Source: Zonotrichia leucophrys gambelii (Eukaryota; Chordata; Aves; Passeriformes; Passerellidae). Taken from it: a stretch of 64,000 nt of DNA. The notes beneath the pieces were generated by a model. It was not told where the DNA came from. It did no database searches and saw nothing but the letters and a program-made list of their open reading frames with translations. The stretch is from positions 34,692,897 to 34,756,896 of the forward strand of contig NC_088172.1 in NCBI RefSeq assembly GCF_028769735.1, given 5' to 3'. Shown here piece after piece: positions 10,959 through 22,936 of the stretch. Position 1 is the first letter of the stretch. Each line of letters begins with the position of its first letter. The translations under genes were made by a program, and so were the position numbers.

Positions 10959-13029
10959 AAGAAACTATACATTTGATCAACTGGAAAAAAACTCAGTTTC
11001 AAAGAGCTGAGTATTTTTTATTGCTGAGTGTCCTTATAGTTGCTGTTGTATATGTTTGGGTTTTTTTTTTCTCTTTTTGCATCCTGTCTGGCTTGGCTTT
11101 GCTCTTGTTTTTTTAAAACAGTTCAAAGAGAAAGCCTCAAAAGTCGAAGAGCTGCCCATGAAGCAGTTGCTCTCTTGTGCTTATCTTTTGCTCTGAGTCA
11201 CTTTTGGGCTTTTGCTGTCTATTTTACTGTAACAGGAGGTTTAACTGTGCTCAAAATAGCTGTGTTCTAGCCTGTGAGTTGCAAGGTCGGTCTCAAATCA
11301 GCTCAAACTTACCAAGACTTGCTTGCTATGAAATGGAAAGAGAATTTCAAAATCATGCAAGTAATGTTTTAGCCTTTCCAGAGTGGTGGACAATTCTTTT
11401 TTCCAGCTCTATTTAATACCCATAGAAGACAAATTAGTTCTATGGACTAGACAATGTGTTCCAAAACTGTCAAAATATCTGTGTTCCTGAAAATATTCAG
11501 CTTTCTTGTAACCTGAAATGTATTGGCCAACTGGAATTTTTCAGTTAAATCCTTCAAGCAACTGCCTAGAGACACCACTGAGAGACTCCTGAGAATTCAG
11601 TTCCACTGCTTGTGTTTACAGAGAACAGCTGAGTAAAAAAAAGAAAAAAATTCTCAGAAAAACAGAGAACAGCAGAAGAAAAAGATCCATAAATTACATT
11701 ACTGAACGTATTTTTCTCTTATTAAGTAGCAAATTCCACCCATTCATTTCAAAATACATTCTTGGTGAATTGCAGGCCATTTCATGCTGAAAATAGCATT
11801 TAACTCATTGAACTGGAGTGTTCATTTTCTCCCAAAATCATGTAAGTCAATGTGAGGGGTATAATGGGATGCAAAATGTTTTGGTTTGGGTATTTTAAAT
11901 GTATATACAGAAAGATACTTACAAATTTTTTTTACAACAAGATAATTTGGTGAAATATTTTGGTTTTCATATGAATGGCTGAAACAAAGTTCTATTTCAC
12001 ACACCGTATGAGCTATTTTGACACCACTGTGTTTTCTTCATGGGAGATGATGTACTGACATATCTTGTCTAATTTTCTAGCAGAGTTCTTTAGACTTTCT
12101 TGTAAGGTAGTGCACCCATTATGACCTATGGCCCCCTCAGAATTTCTTATAGGTCCCCCTATTCCATTGGTGGAAGCATGTAATGTAGGATATTGAAATC
12201 CAGAACTACTGCCAGGAGATACCTGCTGTGAAAGAGAATCATCAGCATATGAAATGGTGTTTCGATGGAAATCACATACTTGACCATTTTATGTAAATTC
12301 ACCTTTCAATTAAAAAATAAAACTACAAAATACAGACATGAATCAGTTGGTCCCCTTCTCATCAAAACTTTGATTGACATAATCACATTATTTCTGTTAT
12401 TTTCTACAACTCCTGTGATAGCAATATGTATTCATATGCCACAGGGCATACATAGATGATAGTAATAATCAGTAACAATAATCATGTTTCTGATTTCATC
12501 CAGTTTCATACTTTTCAAAGCCTACTGTTATCAGCAGCTGAAATTCTGCAGCTCAGGGTTTAGTATTACCCCACAGAGATTAAATCTCACTATAAGTGGC
12601 CTTTGTATATGCATGAGTGTTACATTAAAAAGAAAATGTTATCATTCATTTTGAAAGCATATCATTTAAAATAGCAAAATTAAGAACAAACTAATGAAAG
12701 AGAGATTAGTAGTGAATATTATCAATATTCATAATAAATAAATTTCTGTGTAACCAATATACCTGCAAAATATTTCTGACATTCTCTTATCTCTGGCAGA
12801 TAAAACTTCATGTCTCACAACCTGGAATTTTCATTTCCCAAGGAGCTTTAATGTTTGTATGAAAGGTTCTGTCCTGACAGCAACCTTCAGGCACTTCACT
12901 GACATTATCTCTGTGTTACAAAACTTTGAGGAAAACTAGAATTGTTTCCCTCATATGCATCAGCTGTGAAAAAACCCCAATAAACTAGGATACCTAACAT
13001 ATTATGAAGGTTCTTCCTACAAACCAAAG

Positions 13030-13032
<3 letters not shown>
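10959..13032. other. Unique AT-rich DNA, nothing recognised
   Basis: About 2 kb with no recognisable element. Frames at 11040-11270 and 11177-11416 overlap one another, arise partly from a T-run and show no domain. Confidence 0.45.

Positions 13033-13073
<41 letters not shown>
13033..13073. repeat. (TA)n microsatellite
   Basis: About 20 uninterrupted TA dinucleotides, likely polymorphic in length. Flanked by unique sequence. Confidence 0.97.
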
Positions 13074-13075
<2 letters not shown>

Positions 13076-14873
13076 AAATTAAAACAGCTCTTTTAAAACA
13101 TTCCTCCAGATGCTAAATATATTTGATGTTGCTGAATTCAAAGCTTTCTGGTTGCTTTAGCCTAGCCTCCGTGGTGCAGCATTGTACTAGCAGCACATTT
13201 GTAGAAAAAAAATGCTGTAGAAAACTTCACAAGAAGACTTTAAGAGACTCAGTTGACACCTAGGGAGCTATCATATCTCTAGTGAGATGGTTCTAACTGT
13301 AAAACACAAGAAGTCACAAACTTCCCACATTTCAGCTGAGATCCAGACCTTGGGATACTCTACTGTCACAGTATTTAGTCTTTGTTCTTTTTTCTTGCTT
13401 GTTTTGGGTTTCCTTTTCCTCTGTCAGTATTCTCCTAAGCGCTTGTCAATTCACGGCCTTATTTTTCTCTACACTTCACAGTGATTTTGTTATTTTCAAT
13501 TCCGCTACACCTATAGCATATCTTAATCCTTTCTCTGATCTATATATACATAAAACAGGTACAAAAACACAAGCAAAAAAACTTCATATTCATATTTCTA
13601 TATTCATGCCAGAAATGTTTGTGTGCTCGATCAGTTTCACAGAGATAAACCTGTCATGAAATTTTTCTACCTTGTTGGATTCAAACAACTTTTTTCTGTT
13701 TCCCCTTTTTTTTTTTTTAATAATTAATCCATCAAGGAAAAAGAAGGAAAAAGGATTAAGTCAAAGTTTGAGATAATAATCTCTGAAAAAGATTAAAACG
13801 GAAGTGCTGCTTATAAGTATCAGGCTGTTCAGGGATAGGGTTTTGTACAAAGAGAGGATAAATATGAAATATACTCTTTGGTGTTATTTGTTTTACCTTC
13901 ATTGGGATATACAGGAATTAGTTGCTGGAGCACAAGCTGAGTTTAAATTATGTTCTGTGCAAATTAAGCTGTAGTACCTGTTGGTGTGGCGGTACAAGTC
14001 CAGAATTGTATTAGTTTTCACCTTGCCTGTGCTCTCCATCAGAAGTTCAAGAAATGGGATATTTATCAAATTTAGAGACCATTTGACCTTCTTCAAGTTA
14101 ATACAAAATCATATTGACCTATGGTTGCCAGTATCAAGAGCTAGTTCACTCATTTGATGCCTTCTAGATAGGGATGACCAAACGGTTTGACCCAAGATCA
14201 CTGATGAGCTACATCTTATTAACCTCCAAAAAAGGAGAGACAAGAAAAGGAAAGAGAAATAGGGGACAAAAGAAGCTTCAAAGTAACAGCTGCGTTTGAT
14301 AAAGAAAATACCAGAAATAAGGTATAATGTCTATATAATTGATCTGCTCATCCGTGACAGCAGTCTGGGGAGAAAGGACTGTAAAACCATTAGTATTTAT
14401 CAGTCCCAGCAAACTTTAGGACAGTAACCTCCTAGTGACCACATTCTTGCTTTTCCATGCCAGAAGTCAGCTTTGTTCTCCCCTTTGCACAAAACAGGTC
14501 TTGCCAAAACCACTGAGACAAATGATCCAGAAGAGGATCTGCAGCAGTTATTTCACTACATTAAAAAAGAAAATGATGGTTTGAGAAAAAAACTGATTTA
14601 CATGAGGGATCTCAGAAATGTGATAGTTTTTTTTCTTTTTTTCCCAGAATCTTACATCCTAATTTAACATATCAATTATTACGTGATTTTTTAGGAGGAG
14701 GAAAAACAATGACTTGAATAACTGAATCAAGTCTGGTTGTGGGTGAAGGACTGGGCATTCATCCAAAATGGGGTTTTTTGTTTGTTTTTTTTACTTTTTT
14801 TTCCTTTGCTTTCTTAATATGCACAGTTAATCCCACTGGGCCAGCCAAGTTTGTCACAGGAAAACTGAGGTTC
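13074..14873. other. Unique AT-rich DNA, nothing recognised
   Basis: About 1.8 kb without recognisable repeats. Frames of 60-86 codons (for example 13287-13484 and 13399-13659) overlap and are compositionally AT-driven. A T-run lies near 13708-13720. Confidence 0.45.
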
Positions 14874-15075
14874 TATGAGGGCGGTGAGGCACTGCCACAA
14901 GTTGGCCAAAGAAGATGAGGATGCCCCATCCTTGGAAGTGCTCAATTCCAGGTTGGATGGGGCTTGGAGCAACATGGGGTAGTGGAAGGTGTCCTTGCCT
15001 GTGGCAGGGGATTAGAGCTGGATGAGCTTTGAGGGTCCTTTCAACTCAAACCTTTTTATGTTTCCATGATTCTAT
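14874..15075 (+). mobile_element. CR1 LINE 3'-end fragment
   Basis: Sense CR1 tail. Recognisable parts are 'gatgccccatccttggaagt', 'caggttggatggggcttgga', 'tggaaggtgtccttgcc', 'tggatgagctttgagggtcc' and a final 'tccatgattctat'. Non-coding, 5'-truncated, moderately diverged. Confidence 0.9.
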
Positions 15076-16476
15076 ATAAATTCTGAAATCATTTGTGGCA
15101 AAATTTTAGAGTTCCAAAGACCACACATGATTGATTACAAAAATACATGTCCAATAAATAAAAATATGAAAGACTTCATCTCTTGTATTTTCTGTGAATC
15201 AAAAAAGGAGCACCTTTCCTTTTCTAGATTCCTGGGAAAGTGATAAAATTCAGCTATCTGAAAAGTTTCAAGATTTCAAACATTTATGTGTTCAAGTTTG
15301 AACACATACATTTTTATAATTTTGCTAAAGCAAGAGAATAATTCCCAGGTGAAAATAGCCTAATGTAGAAATGAACTTGTTCTATTTTATCTTGCTAGTA
15401 GGGATTTTGAGTTTAAAACATTAAATTTTAAAATTTTTTTGGTTTTTTTTTAAGACACTGCTTTTGAGCAAGAAAAGGTTTATCAAAGCAGTGCAAAACA
15501 AGTCTATTTTACTTCCACTTCATATATTCCTACTATATGTCTATCTGCACACCCTGAAGGCTAAGTTGACAGTAAATTTGCCTTAATGCATTTTGTGTCA
15601 AATAGTGCTGCCAATGTCTGTGTGAGAGTGCTCTGAAGAGAATATTTAGGTAAAAAGAGAGAACAGTCTCTCTCTTAGTGCTCAAAAGGAAGCCCTGAAG
15701 AACAAAATAGGTCTCTGAATTAAACTTCTATATTTATAGGTGATATGCTGCTACATTTGTAAATCCAAATAACAAATTTGTGACCATTATTGCCCATGAA
15801 TTATGGCTTATATTCTATTTGTATCCATAGTGAATCAATAATTTGCAATGGATCTTTTTGCCAGTTATGAAATCAATCATTATAAAAATATATTCCTACT
15901 TCAAAATAGAAATATATTTAATCAACTTAAATTATATTCCAAATTAAGATAGAGATAATAATCTGTGTTCATTTACTCCTATCAATATACATACTGTAAA
16001 ATAAATAGAAAAATAGATTCCTGCTCCTGAGAACTTATAATGTCATTTAAGGAATTTTCAGTGTGGCAGCATATCATAGCCCTTCACAGCTCTTTCCAAG
16101 AACTGACTCTAGCCTTACTCACCCTTTTAAATCTATAGAATGCCCCCAAATTCCTTATTATTTTAGAAATATGCTAAATTCTGACTTTATTCAATTTTTG
16201 TGTCCCGTACCAAAGGAAACCCAGGCATGTTTCATGTGAAAAAAAAAATCCAGTTGTGTTCCTTGTCTGAATGAAGGATGAAATTAGAGTTTCTCCAGGT
16301 CTCTGACACCTCTCTGAAGAAAATTTTAAGGGTCTGTCACCACTTGGAAAAAAACCAGTCTCTGAAAGATTTGGTATTTCTGCAGGACCCCATCAAATTT
16401 TCTGGTCCTTAGGAAAAATATATCATCATCCCACTGAGGAGATCCTTTTCTTAGGTTCTTATTCAGGATGTATCCA
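15076..16476. other. Unique AT-rich DNA, nothing recognised
   Basis: About 1.4 kb, strongly AT-rich, with short T- and A-runs. No frame above 60 codons and no recognised repeat. Confidence 0.5.
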
Positions 16477-16613
16477 TATATATCTATATCTATATCTATA
16501 TCTATATCTATATCTATATCTATATCTATATCTATATCTATATCTATATCTATATCTATATATCATCTATATCTATATCATCTATATCTATATCTATATC
16601 TATATCTATATCT
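16477..16613. repeat. (ATCTAT)n hexanucleotide microsatellite
   Basis: About 137 bp of TATATC/ATCTAT hexamers. Most units are perfect. Two 'TATCATC' irregularities between about 16559 and 16585 break the register. The left edge grades into a short TA stretch ('catatatatc') and the right edge ends in 'tctacatg'. Confidence 0.97.
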
Positions 16614-19600
16614 ACATGAATTTCAGATAAATGAGAAGTAGCCTGCAGGGCTGAGCCACAGGCTAAAGGCTTCCCAGATGATATCCCATTAACAGATTCC
16701 AGAGGTTCATCCCTTCCCCTACAGCATCACTTCCTCTTACCAAAACTCACTTTCCAGCAAAGACAAGTAACAATATTTTCTTCCCTTTCAAACATGGGTT
16801 CAGAAATGCAAGCTAAAAACTGACTTATTTTCCCTGCATAGACAAAACCCTGGTCTTGCAGTGTGCTGTTGTAGAGAGGTTAATATTTCCCTGTAGTCTT
16901 AATTTATTTGGAACTGAAAGCTTGGTATAGCCAGTTCTTAAAAAAAATAAGAAAGAATGCCTGTAATGAAAAAACAATGCATTAGAAGAAACGTTCATCT
17001 TCCCATTTGATTCATTTTCTCACTAAAATATGATGGCAAATTCATTCACTTACAGATTAAGTAACTACTGTTAGATTATTATATTAATAATGGTAGTATT
17101 TATTATTTCTGTTTATTTTGTACTAATTTTTTTATTTTTTAAAAAATATACATATTTTAATTTAATAGATAGTTCTTTTACTCCTCCACAGAGAATTCTA
17201 CTACATACTGTTTTAGGAGATAAAACCTGTCCAAACTTGTGTAAAGATCAGAGTGTCTTATCTTAAGTTGGATTACTACTCTTGCAGACTGAGACCAGAT
17301 AAACAAAGCCCTTATATAACTTCAGGGCTGTTGTGATCAATTTGCCCTGTGCACCACTCTGGGGACCATGCTGTTTTACCATCTTGATTGCAATGATAAA
17401 TCCATCATTATGTTCAGTGCGGTGGAAACAGCTCAGAGCCTTGCCATTTGTGGCAAATCTTTTCTATGGCAGGCTCATAGTAAATCAGTCTAACCTGAGC
17501 TGACAATGATTGATTCTGAACAAAATGTCATGAACAATCAAATCCTCTGTTTTCTCCTTCTTTTAAAGCTGAATGGATTTAACTCCCTAAATCTAACTAA
17601 ATTCCAAATAAGAGAAAATGGAGAAGGATTGCTTGAGGGTGTTTTCTGTTCTCTGATTGATAATTCTGTGAAAAAAAAAGGGGAGATTTAATTCACATTT
17701 TAGAAATCTAAAGTGTGTGACAAACAATGCACCTGTTATTTACAGTCATTGATCATTACTATCATTAAGAGTCAGAAAAACACATATTTTAATCCACATC
17801 AGAGTGCATGTGTGGGAAGAAGACAGGAAGATTTATCAGCTATCTGAGGCAGGTATTGTTTCTTTCCTTGTGCTTGCTTAAATTCCTCCCATAATGGACC
17901 TGTGTTAATGATTGGAGTGCCTGAAACATTTTGTGACACAGACAGCGTCAATATTGTGACATGGCATTAGAGTCATCCAGTCAGCCTTTTGATTTATCTT
18001 TGGTTGTTTTTTCTGGCCTCACAAAAGTTGTTGGAACGGATCCTGAACCATTATGGATCTTAGGGGGAACATAAGCTCTCCTGGAAATCTGTGTTGATCA
18101 ACATCCAACATTTGATTGAACATGGTTAAATCAAATCCTATATTTCATTGACAGAAAATGTACAGAAAAGAACAGAAAACTGTCCTGGCCCTAAAGCTGA
18201 ATGTTCCAAAGCCTGGAATTAATTTTGTCAGCTAAATTTTTTGGAAGCTATATTTAGAAAATAATATACTATCATGATATCTTTTTAATCAGCCAGCTTT
18301 TCTAGAATAAATGCAGATTGTAAAAAAGACATGCACAGATCTTCTTGCTCTACAATTTGTGATTAAAAAAAAGAAGGTGGTGTTGAAATAAAATAACTTT
18401 GGCTTTTGTGCATACTGAATAGAAAATGAAAATGATACAGTCACTGAAATGATTACCTAATTTATTTGTTTATCAAGAATATTGGATGAAAGAAAGTAAG
18501 GGAATTGAAATTAAATGAATTGTAAGCATCTTTCAAATCTATTCTTTTTTCTAATCTACAGAGATCAGACACTTTGGAGAGGCAATCAGCTTCAACGTGA
18601 GGTAGAACAAACAGAAGCATCTTCCAGCTGAGACAAAAGGCTTTGCAGAGCTCGTGTTTGTGAGGAGATGTGAAAAGAATAGCTTAAACTGACTATCAGA
18701 TATTTTTATATTCTTTTGGAGGAGTGGGAATTTTTCAAATATAGTATGTGAATATCATGCTTGTCAAACTGAAACACAAGCAAAACTTGCTATAGCTGGG
18801 ATCTTATTCTTTCCACAGCCCTACTAATACAACTGCCTCTGACCTAAATTAAAATCTCTATTCCTATTAACACTTTTAAAATCAGAATTACTAGAGGAAA
18901 GGCAGTTCTGCTTCACAGAGGATTTAATTATATCATCAGGTTCTGATATTCAAAACTTAGTTTAGTTTTAATTCAGAACAAATCCCAAAAATTCTTGGTG
19001 ACAGAAATAGTTCAAGGGTTCTTATTACAAAGAAAATCCACTCTGAGGGACTGAACCTGGGCTGCAGTTTCTGAAAGCCCTGGGATTTCTGGATTAGAGG
19101 CAATCTTCCTGCTTGGCTGCCTCAGTGACATGAAGCTTCATAGTCTGCTCTCTTCAGTAAAACAAACCAATAGCCACATGTATGACTTCTCAGGAAAGAA
19201 GGGATGTTTGGAAGATGCCTGTCAGGCAAGTTCCTAAAACTTAGTGGCTAAAATAACTGCTATTAAATTTAACTCTCTGTGGGCTTTTTCATGACATTCC
19301 CAAGTAACCCTTTTCTTTTTTTCCCAGATATTTTCCAATCACCATTAATCAGTCCATTATTGGCTATTGCCCACAATATCAATGCAGCACAAACCAGAAG
19401 GGGTTTGTCAAATAAGGCAGCTGATGCTGAGGACCTCTGTCCACACCACATGGGGTGGCATATTCAGGAAGTTGATTTGGCCTCCCTGTAGTTTGCTTAC
19501 AGACAAGTATTCTTCTGTTTCATTAACCCAAGTGTGATCTAATTTCAGACTTCCTTTCTGAGAACCAGCACTTCTAATCCAAATTAAAATCATGGGGTAA

Positions 19601-20320
19601 ATATTCCATCTAGAAAGGGCTAAATCATGGCTTCTGGCCTCACTGTGTGGAGATATCCTTCATGTCCTCCAGCTTGGCTGCCGTTTGATACTGTGCCAAG
19701 TAATTACTTTTAGAATTGTCCAAAACTTTGCCAGGTGGCAGTGAAGGTTTAGCCTTCCTCAAAAAGTTACTGTGATGCAAATTCAAGCCTAAGCCATTTG
19801 ACACCATTATTCCAGCATGGATCCCCTTACAGAGACAATAAGTAGACATTAACTAATCAAAGTTTTTTCACCTTAAATCCAGTGACAGTGAACAAAACAC
19901 AAGAACAGTCATGAGAAATTAGGTGGAGTGTGGCATGGAAAGTTTTTAATACAGAATTTTTTTTACAGGGGGCAGTCAGAAAAAGACATAAGGTAAACAA
20001 AGTGACTCAGAGCTGACTTTCAGTTGTTCACATAGGTACTTAATATACTTTGAAACCAAACTTCTAGTTAGTTCATATGAAATTTTTCACAGGTTCTTGT
20101 GAAAGTTTATTGGAGAGAATTTCAGTGGGTCACCATGCTTCACATTGAGGAAAAAAACCCCCAAAATACAAAACAAACTAACCAGGTTTTCATCTGGATT
20201 AAGCACAAGTGGTTGCCAGATGAAGCTAAGAGCCTAGTAAAATTAAACCAGAAATTATAAATATGTACAAGTAACAGAAGTAGCAGTCTAATAGCAAATA
20301 TTGGATCAGTCAATGAGCAG
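16614..20320. other. Unique DNA; possible conserved non-coding blocks
   Basis: About 3.7 kb without recognised repeats or genes. Two blocks, about 17870-18060 and 19300-19600, are less biased in composition than the surroundings and rich in TAAT/ATTA-type motifs. Frames near 19269-19593 overlap on both strands and look like chance. A strong acceptor-like tract, 'ttctttttt' through 'ctacag', ends at about 18561, but no exon can be demonstrated. Confidence 0.4.

Positions 20321-20355
<35 letters not shown>
20321..20355. repeat. A35 homopolymer
   Basis: Uninterrupted run of 35 A in unique DNA. No AATAAA lies just upstream and no recognisable gene or retroelement body precedes it, so I do not call it a retroposed tail. 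The poly-F frames on the minus strand at 20140-20548 are artefacts of this run. Confidence 0.95.
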
Positions 20356-20356
<1 letters not shown>

Positions 20357-21929
20357 CACAACACTTTCAGAACTGACAAAGTACTTGTAAGAGTAGACTT
20401 CAGACAAATTCACCCCATCCAAGATCTGGTAGCATTTTACTGGAATTTTACTGGAAGGCTTTCCACTGTTTATTCTGAAATACCTGAGGTGCCAGCTTCT
20501 GCTGATTATGCTACAGCAAAGTAGATGAGTCCACACATTATACCACATTCACATTAATGAAATAGTTTTGTATTTCTCTTCAAATATGAATATAATATTA
20601 ACATAAAAAATAAAGTTTATGTCGACATTTCTAAAGATTTTTTTTTTTTCTGACTTGTGCTGAGGTCATTAAACATGTAAAATTACACCTATAGTAGCAA
20701 AATAAACAGGGCCAGGGCTAAGGCCCATGGCCCATACAACAGGACCTGACTGTTCACCCTGCTAAACTGTTAATCCATCCTGGCCCAACTTTGCAGAGGA
20801 TGAACAAGCAGACTCACATTAAACATTGGGCCAAGATCCAAGTCTGGCACAGGTGGGACTATTCCAGCAATGTTTAGGAGGATAAGGATATTTTATTATG
20901 CAGTTCAATTTGGGCTGTGTCACTAAGCTTCAGAGCTAGAAAATATTGCCTTGCACATTTTATTGATTAAAGATTATAGGTGTATGAATTACACTGAATC
21001 TTTTCTTCTTTTTTTTTTTCTATAGCAAATCTCAGCCTTATTTTTTCTCAACTATATTACTCCCAGAATTGAAAAATCCGTTGCTGACATAATTCTATGT
21101 ATATGAACAGTCTCTGTCTTGACACACATTGGCTCCTGTGCTACATCTGTTCTACAAAATCGCAGAAAGTGCCCAGTTCCAGAGATTACCCCACAATTAT
21201 CCATACAGTCAGATTATCAGTAGTGCTGTAAGGGGGTCCTAACACAGTCTTTGCTTCCTAAAACTGTTGGGCAATTGTTGGACGAGGATAAGTATCTGCA
21301 TGGATGTGAGATATGCTTGACTGTTTCAGTCAGAGTGATCATTGGGTTCTTTTGCTGGCTGTTATAGGAGTAGCTGATGGGTAGGTGTAGCTACACAGTC
21401 ATAGAGCAGTGCTAAACTGACTCACTGCCTTCCTGTGGAGCAGACTGGAAGTGTCTAAACTAGACAGTCCTTGTCCCTGGGCCAACAGTGGGCTACAGTG
21501 GCACCTGCAGAGTCCTCTTGCATAATTATGATTTGATGTGCTTTTCAGTACAGAATGTCAGAAATAACACAAGGTCTGTCTCAACCCAGCAGCATAATAC
21601 TTTTATTGCAGAGAAGATGACCTCTAGGAAACTGCATGACAGTGGCTAAATAAAGGTGCCAAGGTTGTGGGCATAGTATTGAAGGAAGATATTGGGCAGA
21701 GAGCACCAAACATGGTGCAGTTTCATCCTTGTCGTCTTGGAAGAACAGTCTCTGGAGTCTGCAGTCAAAGACATCTTTGCTTCTTGGTGAGACTTAGAAC
21801 AAGTGATATAAATCTCCAAGGGGAAAAGACTGTCTTTGCTCCCTCATGGTCTTTTATTTAGCAGCGTGGATTCACTCAGCATGGTTTCTACAGCTGAAAT
21901 ACGCATACGTGTTTTCAAGATTAGGAAAG
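20356..21929. other. Unique DNA, nothing recognised
   Basis: About 1.6 kb without a recognisable element. The stretch at 20700-20880 is somewhat GC-richer ('cagggccagggctaaggccc') but matches no family I know. Confidence 0.4.
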
Positions 21930-22936
21930 CAGTGATTTATTATCTTTTCACATGCAATTGCCTGTAGGATGAACAAGAACAGCTGTTCAGTAGTGTAGAG
22001 CAGCAATACACAGTAGTTTGCTGCAGGGTAGGAAAGGGAGGAATTCCATAATTTGATTTGGTAGGGGAGCTTCTATCCACAGAAGTGGCCAAATGTAGGT
22101 TTATTCAGGAAATCTTTGTCTCACTGTGAGAAGTGCTATTGTCTCTTAATTACTATCACCGATAGCCAAGTCCTTAATATTACATCTGTGATGAAAGGCA
22201 GCATTCTCCAGAATCTCGCAGAGGCATTGTCTGTGTTCTGGCACGGGTGATGCAAGACCATCCCAGAATAACAGCACCCTCTTCTGATCAGTCCTGAGGT
22301 TCTTAGTTTTCCCACTATCCATCACTGTCAGCTCCCATTACTGCAGTTTCTGAGATCCATCATTTCCCAGCACAGTGCAGTGCACTACAGAATGCTACGG
22401 GAAATGTAAGCATTCCCACAAAAAATGTAGCTTCCTCTTTTTATACTGAATAAAGTGTAAAACAACATGCAAGGTCACACACAAGCAGGAATTATACTCA
22501 CAGAATTGCAAAGGCAGAAGGATGGAGCTGACTCGTGAGACATTGTGTGAATTCTTTTGAACATATAAATATTTTCCTCTGAGCCTTCCTGCCTCAAGGT
22601 TATTCAACTTCACTACAGCTAAACAAACCTGGTCTGATGGTTGGCTGTGCTGCTATAAAATTATTGCCAGTTGACAACCTATGCACACTTGCCTTGTAGA
22701 GGACACCATTCAGGAGTACATTATTCAAAATCAGTGGCAGGCACAGGCAAACCTGGAATATATTACATTTTAGGTTAGACTTCCAATCAGTGCCACCACA
22801 TTTTCAACATCAAGCATTCAACAGTCAGTACATGTGAAAATTAAAGTTGCATGCACAAATCTGTCCTCCCTTAAGTGTTCTTCAGGCCTCTGAATTGCCT
22901 ACAAGCAATTGCATGTGAAAAGATAATAAATCACTG
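21930..22936. repeat. Inverted repeat, 39-bp arms (38/39) around 929 bp
   Basis: The left arm (21930-21968) begins 'cagtgatttattatcttttc' and continues 'acatgcaattgcctgtagg'. The right arm (22898-22936) is its reverse complement with one mismatch. Similarity stops abruptly at both arm edges. The outer ends read CAGTG...CACTG, which resembles some hAT-type ends, but the flanks show no 8-bp target duplication and the 929-bp interior has no recognisable transposase. It may be an inverted duplication from template switching, or an unknown non-autonomous element. Confidence 0.85.

Noticed and set aside
16477..16613. Interstitial telomere repeat
   Set aside because: The unit is ATCTAT, not TTAGGG/CCCTAA.
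18541..18600. Short exon between 'ctaatctacag' and 'gtgagg'
   Set aside because: Good splice-like ends, but acceptor-like tracts occur every few kilobases here and nothing else supports it.
20321..20355. A35 run as the tail of a processed pseudogene
   Set aside because: No AATAAA just upstream, no recognisable coding body and no obvious target duplication.
20140..20548. Minus-strand frames with poly-F
   Set aside because: Pure translation of the A35 homopolymer on the opposite strand.
21930..22936. Assigning the inverted repeat to a hAT transposon
   Set aside because: The CAGTG ends fit loosely, but the 8-bp flanks differ (taggaaag against tctgtctt) and no transposase is seen.
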